64,000 bases of DNA from Nocardia asteroides. GTDB lineage: Bacteria > Actinomycetota > Actinomycetes > Mycobacteriales > Mycobacteriaceae. Numbering within the stretch: position 1 is the first letter of the stretch; the number at the start of each line of letters is the position of its first letter. This document shows, one piece after another, positions 9,101-17,244 of this stretch. The stretch spans positions 1 to 64,000 of the forward strand of contig CP082844.1 in the NCBI GenBank assembly GCA_019930625.1, given 5' to 3'. The notes below the pieces were generated by a model that worked only from the letters and a program-made list of their open reading frames with translations, was not told the DNA's origin and searched no databases. Both the position numbers and the translations under genes were made by a program.

Positions 9101-9323
9101 TATCGCGGACTTGGCGCTACGTGAAGACCAAGACGAGCAGGCCGTGCGGCTGCTCGCGGCTAGTGCCGGAGTACGCGGGCTGCCCGATCGTTCCCACCCG
9201 GATGCGGCCCGGATCGAGCAGGCAGCGCGACGCCGCCTCGGCGCGGAGCGCTTCACTGAGGCGACGAAGGAAGGCACGCAAGCGAGCTGGCGTGAATTGG
9301 CCGCGACTACGCTCGCTTGCTGA
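6144..9323 (+). CDS. Large SARP-type regulator (BTAD, NB-ARC ATPase, TPR)
   Basis: About 1,059 residues. Residues 1-250 form an OmpR-like winged helix plus bacterial transcriptional activation domain (MLGPLEI, ALLIALALEPGRVV, LQALVSRLRR, YRLAV). A P-loop, GPGGSGKT, is at about 287-294, LLVLDNCEH follows as Walker B, then ILATSREPL and GIPLAIELAA; all are typical of NB-ARC STAND ATPases. The C-terminal 450 residues are Ala/Leu/Glu-rich TPR-like helices. ATG 6144 is preferred because homology begins there; an ATG at 6039 would overlap the promoter repeats. Such proteins activate secondary metabolism genes. The nearest target is the divergent P450-ferredoxin operon. Confidence 0.9.
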   Translation: MARVQIGMLGPLEIRIDDGGLIEVPGARLRALLIALALEPGRVVPKATLVDWIWGEQPPSDAANALQALVSRLRRVLPDGCLDGQAGGYRLAVQPRAVDALRFEQLLEQARGRDDAQQAHLLREALDLWRGAPMQDVGTQDSAAFDAAVTRLEGLRLAAMEDRYESEIRLGRGAGLVPELTELVARHPVRERLVAALMRALGAAGRSAEALIAYQHAREALADTLGVDPSPELSALHVALLRGEVEAEGNDRKTNLRAELTRFVGKHGDIAAVRELISDHRLTTLTGPGGSGKTRLALETARTLLDDLPDGPWLVELASVGASGDVSQSVLAALGLRDALLGGAPNAEPMDRLVAAIRDRETLLVLDNCEHVIESAAAFAHRLLGECQRLRILATSREPLGITGEALWQVEPLALPTENADAEAIESSPAVQLLLDRAGAVRKDLAADPRTLPTMARVCRALDGIPLAIELAAARLRTMSLDQLANRLDDRFRLLTGGSRTALPQHRTLRAVVDWSWELLTDAERMVLRRLAVFSGGASLEAAEQVCAGDGTEGQGEEKDVAVERWEVLELLTALTEKSLLLTVEDSGPRYRMLDTIKQYALDRLVEAGESDPARRAHLAYFTGLADTAEPRLRRAEQLEWLAMLELEHDNIAVAMRGALAAGDAAGAMRLAAAAGWYWWLSGHKAEGMELITAAADLPGEVDDETRARVYGLVVHFMNSGPNDEAQVAEWIHKAYRFSRRSQARYPLLGFVGALERMMEGPDAKLSAFEPLLTDDDPWVRALARLQLGKMRIVLGLEGRDADEYLETALAEFRAVGERWGISFALTELAIRIATRGDFAGACEHLDQAIAVVTEVGAIEDVFLMRARQARLYWLLGDAEASTAAMAEAQRYADRSAWPNALAELALAKAELARWSGDTEQAHRQIDVATTMLSSDAESVYISAVTHDLLGYLADGLDEAREQHAAAFQAACAAGYAPLIAQILVGIADLALREDQDEQAVRLLAASAGVRGLPDRSHPDAARIEQAARRRLGAERFTEATKEGTQASWRELAATTLAC

Positions 9324-9401
9324 ACGTGGCACGCGACCACGGGTGTTCGCTGCCATTCCGACCCAACCGTCAGCCAGGAGGCCGCGAAGGACGACGCCGG
9401 A

Positions 9402-9881
9402 TCACGCATCTGCCACCGAGGCGTCGTGTTCACCTACCTTACGAACCCGGGTGGTCGCCGCGGTGACGAGTTCGCCCTCGCGGTTTTCGGTACGCAGTTG
9501 GGCCACGGGCATCCCGTCGCGGTCGACTAGTGCCGAGTGGGGTTCGTCGCCGGTGAAGGCGTGGCGTTCTCCCCATTGGCGCAGCGCGACGACGATGGTG
9601 AACAGGTCCTGCCCGGCTTCGGTGAGTTCGTAGACGTGCCGCTTGCCGCCGGGGGTGGCGCTCGTGGTCAGGATGCCGTGGTCGACCAGCCTGCGCAGGC
9701 GGTCGGTGAGGATGTTGCGGGCGATCCCGAGCCGCCGCTGGAAGTCGGTGAAGGTCGCCGCGCCGTCCATGGCGTCGCGCACGATCAGCAGGCTCCACCG
9801 GTCGCCCACCAGGTCGACAGTTCGCGCGACAGGGCAGCTGGGATCGGTCCACTCGCGGCCGGCACCGAGCGTCGTGGTCAT
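9402..9881 (-). CDS. HxlR family transcriptional regulator
   Basis: A 159-residue winged-helix protein. It has the HxlR signature: Cys16 in DPSCPVARTVDLVGDRWSLLI, then F(T)DFQRRLGIARNILTDRLRRLVDHGIL and a beta wing. The conserved Cys is often a redox or electrophile sensor in this family. It is divergent from an MFS exporter 85 bases away, the usual arrangement of a repressor and its target pump. Confidence 0.9.
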   Translation of the reverse strand: MTTTLGAGREWTDPSCPVARTVDLVGDRWSLLIVRDAMDGAATFTDFQRRLGIARNILTDRLRRLVDHGILTTSATPGGKRHVYELTEAGQDLFTIVVALRQWGERHAFTGDEPHSALVDRDGMPVAQLRTENREGELVTAATTRVRKVGEHDASVADA

Positions 9882-9896
9882 GAGCTCCTCCCAATC

Positions 9897-9944
9897 GGTT
9901 GCAATTCGAAACTATTATTGCCTATCCTCCAAATGGTTGCATTT
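9897..9944. promoter_or_regulatory. Shared promoter with GGTTGCA direct repeats
   Basis: The AT-rich HxlR/MFS intergenic region contains GGTTGCAATT at 9897 and GGTTGCATTT at 9935, 38 bases apart. They are candidate operators for the HxlR protein. TATTATTG between them could be part of a -10 element. Confidence 0.35.
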
Positions 9945-9966
9945 TGCTACTGAATTGGAGAGTGTG

Positions 9967-11184
9967 GTGGCGACAGGAATCTCGGGGGCGCAGCGATTCG
10001 TCCTGGCGTTGGTGTGCGCCGTGGCCGTGTCGACGATCTATGCGATCCAGCCGGTAGTGGAGACAGCCGGCGCCGACCTGGGATTGGCGCGCGAGTCGCT
10101 GGGCGGGCTGGTCGCCGCCGGGCAGATCGGCTACTTCGCCGGTCTGATCCTGCTGGTCCCGCTCGGGGACGTGCTGGATCGCCGTCGGCTCATCACGGTA
10201 TATCTGATGCTCACCGCCGCGGGGGCCGCGATCGCGGTTGCCGCCCCGAACGGCGCCGTCGCGGTGACGGGACTGGCGATCGCGGGGTTGTTCGCGGTCG
10301 TGGTCCAGGTGACCGTCGCCCATGTCGCCGTCGTCTCCGCGCCGAGCGAGCGAGGCCGCAATATCGGCGCGGTCACCTCCGGCGTGGTGATCGGCATCCT
10401 CGGCGTGCGCATCCTCGCGGGCGCCCTGGGCGATACGGTCGGCTGGCGTGCGGTGTACGCGCTACTGGCCGCGCTCTGCGTGACCGTGGCCCTCACCGTC
10501 CGCGCGACACTCGACTCGGACCGCAGAACTCCCGGCGCACGGTACGCGCGGGTGCTGGCGTCAATGGGCCGGCTCGCGCGCACGGATCGCCTGTTCCTGA
10601 GCCGAGGCCTGATCACCTTCTTCCTTTTCGCGTCCTTCGGAACCCTCTGGAGTGGACTCGCCCTCCCCCTCGGCGCCGAGCCCTGGAACTTCGGCACCAC
10701 ACAGATCGGCCTGTTCGGATTGGCGGGCCTGGCCGGAGCACTCGGCGCCGCCCGCGCGGGCCGATGGGCCGACTCCGGTCACGCACAGGCCATCACCGGT
10801 TCCGCACTGGCGTTGCTCACCGCCTCCTGGCTGTTCGTCGCCTGGACCGAAGCGACCCTGTGGCTGCTGGTCATCGGCATCCTTCTGCTCGACTTCGCCG
10901 TCCAGGCAGTGCATGTCAGCAGCCAACACCTGCTGACCACGGCGCACCCGCACCGCGCAGGCAGCGTCACAGGCGCCTACATGGCCTTCTACTCCCTCGG
11001 ATCCGCCCTCGGCGCGATCACGACCACCTGGGCATACGCCGCCTGGGGATGGTCGGCTACGTGCTGGGTGGGCGCGGCCTACTCCCTCTCCGCACTGGTT
11101 GTATGGGGGCTCGCGCAGGCCACCGGCAGCACCCGACACAGTGCTGCGAGTTCGCCCCGCCCTCGATCGAAGGTCGAGACATGA
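9967..11184 (+). CDS. MFS transporter (drug/metabolite exporter)
   Basis: About 405 residues, nearly all hydrophobic, with some 12 predicted membrane segments. Between TM2 and TM3 is the MFS motif GDVLDRRRL. The start is GTG 9967 (or the adjacent GTG 9964), seven bases after GGAG. It is divergent from an HxlR regulator, which suggests inducible efflux. The substrate is unknown. The C-terminal tail is a Ser/Arg-rich hydrophilic extension. Confidence 0.88.
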   Translation: MATGISGAQRFVLALVCAVAVSTIYAIQPVVETAGADLGLARESLGGLVAAGQIGYFAGLILLVPLGDVLDRRRLITVYLMLTAAGAAIAVAAPNGAVAVTGLAIAGLFAVVVQVTVAHVAVVSAPSERGRNIGAVTSGVVIGILGVRILAGALGDTVGWRAVYALLAALCVTVALTVRATLDSDRRTPGARYARVLASMGRLARTDRLFLSRGLITFFLFASFGTLWSGLALPLGAEPWNFGTTQIGLFGLAGLAGALGAARAGRWADSGHAQAITGSALALLTASWLFVAWTEATLWLLVIGILLLDFAVQAVHVSSQHLLTTAHPHRAGSVTGAYMAFYSLGSALGAITTTWAYAAWGWSATCWVGAAYSLSALVVWGLAQATGSTRHSAASSPRPRSKVET

Positions 11185-11245
11185 AATCTCCCCACACCCT
11201 CCCCTGTATCGAAAATATGTTCGACTCGAGGTAGCGTGCCGGAGC

Positions 11246-11470
11246 ATGCCGGATCTCGAACCCATCCTCTTCGCTCAGATGCAGATCAACGCCGTGCGCA
11301 GGCAACTGCTCGACGCCGCCGCGTTCGGAAAGCATTTGCGCCCCGAACAACTGGAGAGCATGGCAGGAAAGTTGGCCGAAGGGTTGCGCGCCTACACGGA
11401 AGCCATACCACCCGCCGCCCCGCCCACCCACGGCCGCGCGTGCCTCGACTATCGTGGCCGCCTCCGCTGA
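11246..11470 (+). CDS. Small conserved hypothetical protein
   Basis: A 74-residue protein starting at 11246 after GGAG. It begins MPDLEPILFAQ and has a helical middle (AVRRQLLDAAAFGKHL, QLESMAGKLAEGL) and a Pro-rich tail. There are no membrane segments or catalytic motifs. It lies between the MFS gene and the convergent oxidase gene. Codon use fits the genome, so it is probably real. Confidence 0.5.
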   Translation: MPDLEPILFAQMQINAVRRQLLDAAAFGKHLRPEQLESMAGKLAEGLRAYTEAIPPAAPPTHGRACLDYRGRLR

Positions 11471-11481
11471 GGTGCGCGTCG

Positions 11482-13452
11482 TCAGTGGTGGTGACTCGAG
11501 TCGGCTGTGTGCGCACCGCTGAACGGGGTGGTGAAACCGTCGTAGCGTAGACGCAGCATCATTCCTTGGTGCGCGTGCGGGAGGTTGTGGCAGTGGTTCA
11601 TCCAGATGCCCGGATTCGAGGCGCGGAACGCCACCTCCCAGACCTCGCCGGGACGAACGTCGAAGGTGTCGACCCACAGTGGGCTGCCCGACGACGGCGT
11701 CCCGTCCCTGGAAATGACGAGCACCGGATGGCCGTGCAGATGCCAGGGGTGGGTCTCGCGGCTCCGGTTGACCACGGTGAACCGGACGATGTCGCCTTCG
11801 GCCACGAGCTGATCGGGGATCGAGGGATGCCCACGGCCGTTGACGGTGTGCGCGTACGCCGGTGATCCGTCGACCATCGCCAGCCCACGGTCGAGAACCA
11901 GGGTGAAGTGCCGGTCGGGAGCGGCGGTGCGCAACGCGACGGGAACCGGAGTTCCGTACCTCAGCAGGTCGAGTTCGGGCCATCCAGCGATGTCCCCCGC
12001 AGACGGCTCACTGTCGGGGGCTCCGTCGCGGGGTCGCAACCACATTGTGGCGGCCCGGTCGTCGACGGTCAGTGCGACGGAGGTGCTCGGCATGACGAAT
12101 ACGAGGTCGTAGCGCCCGCCTGCGGGCAGCCGCAACACGGTCCGAACGATATCGCCAGGCTGCACCAGGTCGCGGCCGTCGACAGCCACCACCCGGAACG
12201 AGGTGCCCGCCAACGTGAACGTGTGCGGATCGGAGTCGGTGTTGATCAGCCGTAGCCGTACCGTGGTGCCCGGCGGTGCTATGCGTTCGCCGCCGCCGGT
12301 GATGGTGGCGGTGCCGTCGAAGGTGTGCACGAGCAGAGTCAGATCCAGTTGTCCGGCGTCGTCTTCCACGCGAGGTCGAACGACGAAGGCGCCGTAGAGC
12401 CCCCGGCGCACGCCGATGTGGGAGGCGTGATGGGTGTGATACCAGTAAGTTCCCACTTGGTCGGCGCGGAACCGGTAGACGAATTCGCCGCCGGGCGCCA
12501 CGGCCTCCTGGGTGAGGCCCGCGGCACCGTCCTCCCCGCACGGCACGTCGTAGCCGTGCCAGTGCAGGGTCACTCCGTCGGCGATATCGCGATTGATCAG
12601 TCGGACCTCGATGAGATCGCCTCGAGTAGCCGTGATCTGCGGCCCGGGCACTGTGCCGTCGAAGGTCCATGCGTCGATATCGCGTCCGGATTCCGAGCGC
12701 ACGGTGGCTTCCCGGGCGACCAACACGTGTTCGCGCCGGATACCGCCGGGCGCCGGTGTTCCGGCGCCCCGCAGGTCGGTCGCCGGGACGGCCGCGTGCG
12801 ACGCCGGACCGGGGCCGCCTCCTTCGGTCACCGACGCGGCGGACCGCACCGACAGGCCCGCACCGGTACCGGCCGCGCCTACCACGACCACACCACCGGC
12901 GACGCCGAGGAAGCGGCGGCGCGAAACCCCGGGCCGGTTCGTCTCGGTGTGCGGTTCCTCGATCGTGCCCATGTCCGGTGTCTCGAGCACTCGGACGGTC
13001 AGCAGTACGCTCGCCGCCACCAGCGCGATCGTGATCAGCACGATGCCGGAGCTCAGGGGATATCCGACGAGGAAGCTCACCATGAAGCCCGCCGACGCGG
13101 CGTAAGCGGCGGTGAGCAACGCGACCACGCCTCCCACGTCGAGGGTTCGCGGCCGCCCGGGAACCCTGGCCTGGGCCAGCAGCCGAGGTCCCGCGATCAC
13201 CGTGGCGATCAGCGCGGTCACCGTGAGCATCGGCAGCCCGAGCAGCACCTTCTCTTGCACGAACCACCAGCCCCGGCCTGCCAGCACCGTGACCGACACC
13301 GCCCTGCTCGACGTCACCACCAGCGCTACGCCCAGGAAAGCCAGGGCGAGCCAGGCGCGCCGCAGCGACATGGTGACGCCTGCCGCGAACCACGCGACGA
13401 CGCTCAGCAACGCGAGGGCATGGTCCACGGTGATCCAGGTGGCTGTCGTCAT
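11482..13452 (-). CDS. Membrane-anchored multicopper oxidase
   Basis: 656 residues. Residues 1-155 hold about five membrane segments. A Tat-like SRRRFLG motif with a hydrophobic stretch follows at about 175-200, then three cupredoxin regions. All four copper-binding motifs are present: HWHGY, YWYHTHH, HPWHLHGH and HCHNLPHAHQGM. The last supplies the type 1 copper His/Cys/His and axial Met. The enzyme should oxidise a substrate (Cu(I), Fe(II) or phenolics) outside the membrane, reducing O2 to water. Its ATG overlaps the upstream DUF6220 stop (ATGA at 13449). The promoter of the pair carries the duplicated element described at 13857-13965. Confidence 0.92.
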   Translation of the reverse strand: MTTATWITVDHALALLSVVAWFAAGVTMSLRRAWLALAFLGVALVVTSSRAVSVTVLAGRGWWFVQEKVLLGLPMLTVTALIATVIAGPRLLAQARVPGRPRTLDVGGVVALLTAAYAASAGFMVSFLVGYPLSSGIVLITIALVAASVLLTVRVLETPDMGTIEEPHTETNRPGVSRRRFLGVAGGVVVVGAAGTGAGLSVRSAASVTEGGGPGPASHAAVPATDLRGAGTPAPGGIRREHVLVAREATVRSESGRDIDAWTFDGTVPGPQITATRGDLIEVRLINRDIADGVTLHWHGYDVPCGEDGAAGLTQEAVAPGGEFVYRFRADQVGTYWYHTHHASHIGVRRGLYGAFVVRPRVEDDAGQLDLTLLVHTFDGTATITGGGERIAPPGTTVRLRLINTDSDPHTFTLAGTSFRVVAVDGRDLVQPGDIVRTVLRLPAGGRYDLVFVMPSTSVALTVDDRAATMWLRPRDGAPDSEPSAGDIAGWPELDLLRYGTPVPVALRTAAPDRHFTLVLDRGLAMVDGSPAYAHTVNGRGHPSIPDQLVAEGDIVRFTVVNRSRETHPWHLHGHPVLVISRDGTPSSGSPLWVDTFDVRPGEVWEVAFRASNPGIWMNHCHNLPHAHQGMMLRLRYDGFTTPFSGAHTADSSHHH

Positions 13453-13856
13453 GACGCCGGTGCGGAAGGTTCCCACGCCGCCCTGCGCGACTGCCACACG
13501 ATCATTCCGATCACGCCGACGATCACCAGCCCGTTGACCGCGTGCAGGCCGAAAACGAGATGACCGGCGCTCGAGCCCTCACCGAACGCTCTGGCGACTT
13601 CCCGGATCACCGATTGACCGATCACCAACCCGGGGACCAGACCGGCCAGCCCGAGGAGTCGTCGCGGCATCCGGGCGACGGCGGCGGCGATCGTGATCAC
13701 GAACGCGAAGACGAGTATCACGTACCCGAGCGTGCGATGCGGCTGGAAGGACTCGTCGATGGGCGCGGTGTCGAACGCACCGCTCGCGGCCAGATAGAAC
13801 TGGGCGACGACGGCGAGCAGTAACAGCGCCGCCAGGCCGGTGAAAGCTTTTCTCAT
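13449..13856 (-). CDS. DUF6220 family membrane protein
   Basis: 135 residues with four hydrophobic segments and conserved His residues at helix ends (QPHRTLGY, AGHLVFGLHAVNGL), reminiscent of small heme-binding membrane proteins. First gene of the multicopper oxidase operon, coupled by a 4-base overlap. It could pass electrons to or from the oxidase, but this is inference from position and His placement only. Confidence 0.75.
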   Translation of the reverse strand: MRKAFTGLAALLLLAVVAQFYLAASGAFDTAPIDESFQPHRTLGYVILVFAFVITIAAAVARMPRRLLGLAGLVPGLVIGQSVIREVARAFGEGSSAGHLVFGLHAVNGLVIVGVIGMIVWQSRRAAWEPSAPAS

Positions 13857-13965
13857 GCGGTCGATCGTCGTGGCGGCCAGGCATACTCGGCTTCCGGCGA
13901 CGGGAGTCGCCGTCTACGAGAATTCGCGTAGGAACAGCGCGATCGGCTGCGCCGGTCGTCGTAGC
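13857..13965 (-). promoter_or_regulatory. Duplicated promoter element, left copy
   Basis: The 109 bases before the DUF6220 ATG (read leftward) align without gaps to the 109 bases before the esterase ATG at 16103 (read rightward). The core, CGGCGACTCCCGTCGCCG (here 13895-13912), is a perfect palindrome and is identical in both. GAGTATGCC follows at the same distance and is a possible -10 region. The conserved spacing to both start codons marks this as a shared operator and promoter. Confidence 0.7.
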
Positions 13966-14002
13966 CGATCGCGCACCCAGGGCGGAGCGCGGGCACTCGC
14001 GG

Positions 14003-15241
14003 ATGACGTACTCTCACGGCATGGTTCTGCGGGCGGTGTCGCGACGGCTGTCTGCCTGGTTCTCGCGCCGGCCCGCCTGGTTCCCGGATGTCGCGCTGGC
14101 GCTGTTCGTTACGGTGATCCAGGTTCTGAGCGCCGCGATCCCGGTGCCGCTCGAGCCGGTCTCGACGCCGGTCTCGGGCGTCGGATACGCCCTGCTGATC
14201 GTGAGTGGCGTGGCCGTCGCCGCGCGCCGCCTGCGTCCGGTGGCGGTGTTCGTGGTCACGGCGGTGGCCAGCCTGATCTATTTCGGTTTCGGCTTCCCCG
14301 ACCGGCTTTCCTATCTCGCGCTTTTCGTCGCCCTCTACACCCTCGCCGCCTACGGCGAGGGCCGGCGATCGCTGATGATCGCCGGTGGGGGCATCACGGT
14401 GCTTGCCGCAGGCTGGCTGATCGCCGCGGCGGATATCCAGCCGCTCGTGGCCATCGGCTGGGTGTTCTTCCGGATCGGCGCGTCGGTGATCAGCACGATC
14501 CTCGGCGAGTCCGTCCGATCCCGCCGGGTCATCGCCGCCGATGCGCAAGAACGGGCAGAGCTGGCCGAACGCTCGCGCGACGAGGAAGCCAGAGCACGGG
14601 TCGACGCCGAACGGCTACGGATCGCCCGCGAAGTCCACGACACCGTCGCCCACGCGATCGCCATCATCAACGTGCAGGCCGGTGTCACCGCACACGTACT
14701 CGACAAGCGGCCCGAACAGGCCCGCGAGGCGTTGCGCACCATCGAACAGACCAGTTCGCGGGCCCTGCGCGAGATGCGCGCAATTCTGGGCGTCCTGCGC
14801 GACGGCGACGAGCGCGAACCCTACCCCGGGCTCGGCCAGATCGATGAACTCGTCGGCAAGGCCCGCGATGCCGGGCTCGACATCGTTTTCGAGCAGACCG
14901 CCCCGGTGACACCGCTACCGAGCGCCGTGGGCAGCGCCGCGTATCGCATCGTGCAGGAATCGATCACCAACGTGATCCGCCACGTCGGCCCGACGCAAGT
15001 GACGGTGGCGCTCGAACCCGGCATCGACGCCTTGCGGATACGAGTGAGCGATGCGGGACGCCGCGACACCGCGCACGCCCCGGACCACGCCGGCGGCTCG
15101 CCCACGACCGGACGCGGCATCGTCGGAATGCGGGAGCGCTGCCAATTGCTCGGCGGTGAACTCGACGCGACGTCGCGTCCCGATGGCGGGTTCGAGGTCA
15201 GCGCCCGCCTCCCCCTCACCCCGGTCGGATCGCGCCTGTGA
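14003..15241 (+). CDS. Two-component sensor histidine kinase (NarL/DesK class)
   Basis: 412 residues. Residues 25-180 form about five membrane helices without a large extracellular domain. Then comes a HisKA_3 dimerisation helix with REVHDTVAHAI, the phosphorylated His at about 212. The ATPase region has YRIVQESITNVIRH (N box) and GRGIVGMRERCQLLGG (G box). The start could also be ATG 14021. The response regulator overlaps its stop (GTGA at 15238). The lack of a sensor domain suggests it senses a membrane state. Confidence 0.92.
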   Translation: MTYSHGMVLRAVSRRLSAWFSRRPAWFPDVALALFVTVIQVLSAAIPVPLEPVSTPVSGVGYALLIVSGVAVAARRLRPVAVFVVTAVASLIYFGFGFPDRLSYLALFVALYTLAAYGEGRRSLMIAGGGITVLAAGWLIAAADIQPLVAIGWVFFRIGASVISTILGESVRSRRVIAADAQERAELAERSRDEEARARVDAERLRIAREVHDTVAHAIAIINVQAGVTAHVLDKRPEQAREALRTIEQTSSRALREMRAILGVLRDGDEREPYPGLGQIDELVGKARDAGLDIVFEQTAPVTPLPSAVGSAAYRIVQESITNVIRHVGPTQVTVALEPGIDALRIRVSDAGRRDTAHAPDHAGGSPTTGRGIVGMRERCQLLGGELDATSRPDGGFEVSARLPLTPVGSRL

Positions 15242-15915
15242 ACTCGACGCCGCCGATCAAGGTACTGCTGGCCGACGACGAACGTCTGGTCCGTTCCGGC
15301 TTCAAAGTGCTGCTCGATCTGGAAGACGACATCACGGTGGTCGGTGAAGCCACCAACGGCGCGGAAGCGGTCGAACTCGCTCGCGCCGGCCGTCCCGACG
15401 TCGTCCTCATGGACATCCGCATGCCACGGCTGGATGGTATCCGGGCCACCGCCGAGATCGTCGCGGCCCCCGGCATGGAGCGGGTCAGGGTGCTGATCCT
15501 CACGACCTACGATACCGACGAGAACGTCTTCGATGCGCTGCAGGCGGGTGCGAGCGGGTTCTTGCTCAAGGACGCGGGCCCCGCCGAACTCCTGCACGCC
15601 ATCCGGGTGATCGCCGCCGGTGACGCGCTGCTCGCCCCTCGGGTCACCCGCCGCCTCATCAGCCAGTTCACCGCCCAGCGCAGGGCCGCCAAGTCCGCCG
15701 AAGACCGCCTCGCGGTGCTGACCGACCGTGAGCGCGAAGTGCTGGCACTGGTGGGTCAGGGCATGAGCAACGACGAGATCGGCGCCGCGTTGTTTCTCAG
15801 TCCCGCCACCGCGCGCACCCATGTCAGCCGTGCGATGGTGAAGCTGGGTGCGCGCGACCGCGCGCAGCTGGTCGTGATCGCCTACCAGACCGGGCTGAGT
15901 GATTTCACCCCGTAG
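15238..15915 (+). CDS. Two-component response regulator (NarL/FixJ family)
   Basis: 225 residues starting GTG at 15238, overlapping the kinase stop. The receiver domain has DDE near residues 13-15, phospho-acceptor Asp59 in VVLMDIRMP and a conserved Lys in LLKDAG. The C-terminal LuxR-type HTH has LTDREREVLALVGQGMSNDEI and ATARTHVSRAMVKLGARDRAQLV. It probably binds the duplicated palindromic element that flanks this gene pair and controls the oxidase operon and the esterase. Confidence 0.93.
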   Translation: MNSTPPIKVLLADDERLVRSGFKVLLDLEDDITVVGEATNGAEAVELARAGRPDVVLMDIRMPRLDGIRATAEIVAAPGMERVRVLILTTYDTDENVFDALQAGASGFLLKDAGPAELLHAIRVIAAGDALLAPRVTRRLISQFTAQRRAAKSAEDRLAVLTDREREVLALVGQGMSNDEIGAALFLSPATARTHVSRAMVKLGARDRAQLVVIAYQTGLSDFTP

Positions 15916-15993
15916 CTGTCGCCGATTCATGGGTCACTGACAGACCCCCGGCAGCGTCATCTGTATGCCCCGGTGCTCGTTCCAGCTTCCACC

Positions 15994-16102
15994 GATACGA
16001 CGACCGACGCAGCCGACCGCGATCCTCGTACGCGTATTCGCGTAGACGGCGACTCCCGTCGCCGGAAGCGGAGTATGCCTGGCGGACGCGACCATCGTCG
16101 GC
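15994..16102 (+). promoter_or_regulatory. Duplicated promoter element, right copy
   Basis: Mirror copy of 13857-13965 in front of the esterase gene, ending directly before ATG 16103. The 18-bp palindrome is at 16047-16064. Similarity spans all 109 bases without gaps and is highest from the palindrome through GAGTATGCC. Confidence 0.7.
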
Positions 16103-17014
16103 ATGATCATCGATCCCGAACTCGAAGCATTCGTCTCGCTCTTCCCCCCTGCCGACCTGGCCGACCCGGTCACCGCCCGGGAGAACCTCGCCGAACTGGC
16201 CGCCGCGATACCCGCGCCCGACACGGCGGACCTGGAGGTCGAAAACCGCACGGTGCCTGGGGACCCGGATGTGCCGATACGGATCTATCGGCCGCACGCG
16301 GCGCAGGGAGCCATCCTGTGGCTGCACGGTGGTGGGTTCGTCATGGGTGATCTGGACACCGAGCATCCGTGGGGCGCGCTGCTCGCCAACGGCTCCGGCG
16401 CAACGGTGATCTCGGTGGGCTACCGCTTGGCCCCCGAGCACCCGTACCCCGCGGCGCATGAGGACATCTACACGGTACTGACCTGGACGGCCGAGCACGC
16501 GGCCGAACTGGGCATCGACCCGGCACGGATCGCGATCGGCGGCCACAGCGCCGGCGCCGGACTCGCGGCCGCGGTGGCATTGCGGGCGCGGGATCAGCAG
16601 GGGCCGCCGATCCGTTTCCAACTGCTCAACCAACCCGTTCTCGACGACCGGCAGCAGACGTGGTCGGCGCGGCATTTCACCGATACGCCCTTCGTGACGC
16701 GCGACAAAGTCGCCCAGATGTGGGATCACTACCTGGGATCCGCGTCCGCCACGCCGTATGCCGCCCCGGCGCGGGCCACCGATCTGTCCGGGCTGCCGCC
16801 CGCCTACATCGCCACCGCGGAGTTCTGCCCGAACCGCGACGAAGACATCGACTACGCGCTGCGCCTGTTGCGCGCGGGTGTGCCGGTCGAGCTGCACCAG
16901 TGGCCCGGCACGTTCCACGGATCGCAGGCGATCCTGTCCGCCCAGATGTCCCAGCGCCAGAACGCGGAACTCGCCGCGGCCCTGCGCCGAGCCTTGGCCG
17001 GGAATACCGGCTGA
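16103..17014 (+). CDS. Alpha/beta hydrolase (hormone-sensitive lipase family esterase)
   Basis: 303 residues. The oxyanion motif HGGGF is at 75-79, and GHSAG with nucleophile Ser149 follows. The acid is likely in the NRDED segment and the catalytic His in GTFHGS near the C-terminus. Family IV bacterial esterases cleave short acyl esters in the cytosol. The gene shares its whole promoter with the multicopper oxidase operon on the far side of the two-component system, which suggests co-regulation. Confidence 0.9.
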   Translation: MIIDPELEAFVSLFPPADLADPVTARENLAELAAAIPAPDTADLEVENRTVPGDPDVPIRIYRPHAAQGAILWLHGGGFVMGDLDTEHPWGALLANGSGATVISVGYRLAPEHPYPAAHEDIYTVLTWTAEHAAELGIDPARIAIGGHSAGAGLAAAVALRARDQQGPPIRFQLLNQPVLDDRQQTWSARHFTDTPFVTRDKVAQMWDHYLGSASATPYAAPARATDLSGLPPAYIATAEFCPNRDEDIDYALRLLRAGVPVELHQWPGTFHGSQAILSAQMSQRQNAELAAALRRALAGNTG

Positions 17015-17028
17015 CCGAAATCTAGACA

Positions 17029-17058
17029 TTGACAAGTTAGCGCGCACCAGCTTATCTT
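17029..17058 (+). promoter_or_regulatory. Putative sigma-A type promoter of the ABC exporter operon
   Basis: TTGACA at 17029-17034, then 18 bases, then TATCTT at 17053-17058. It lies about 190 bases before the first ABC gene. The long leader to 17244 shows no supported gene. Confidence 0.4.
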
Positions 17059-17244
17059 TCCGCTGTCAAGATCTGCTCTGGATCCCCGGGGACTCGATGG
17101 CACCGACGGTTGCTCTCAGTCGTCACCGCAACCACCAGCTCACGACTGACCGACCGACCCGAGCCGGCTCGATCTATGGGCGCGCGCGACGCACGCGAAC
17201 CCGCAGCTATCCAGCGCGAAGAGATTGACGAAGACAGGAGAACG

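Noticed and set aside
17029..17058. IdeR/DmdR iron box before the ABC exporters
   Set aside because: The sequence around the promoter lacks the 19-bp TTAGGTTAGGCTAACCTAA symmetry, so iron control is not supported.
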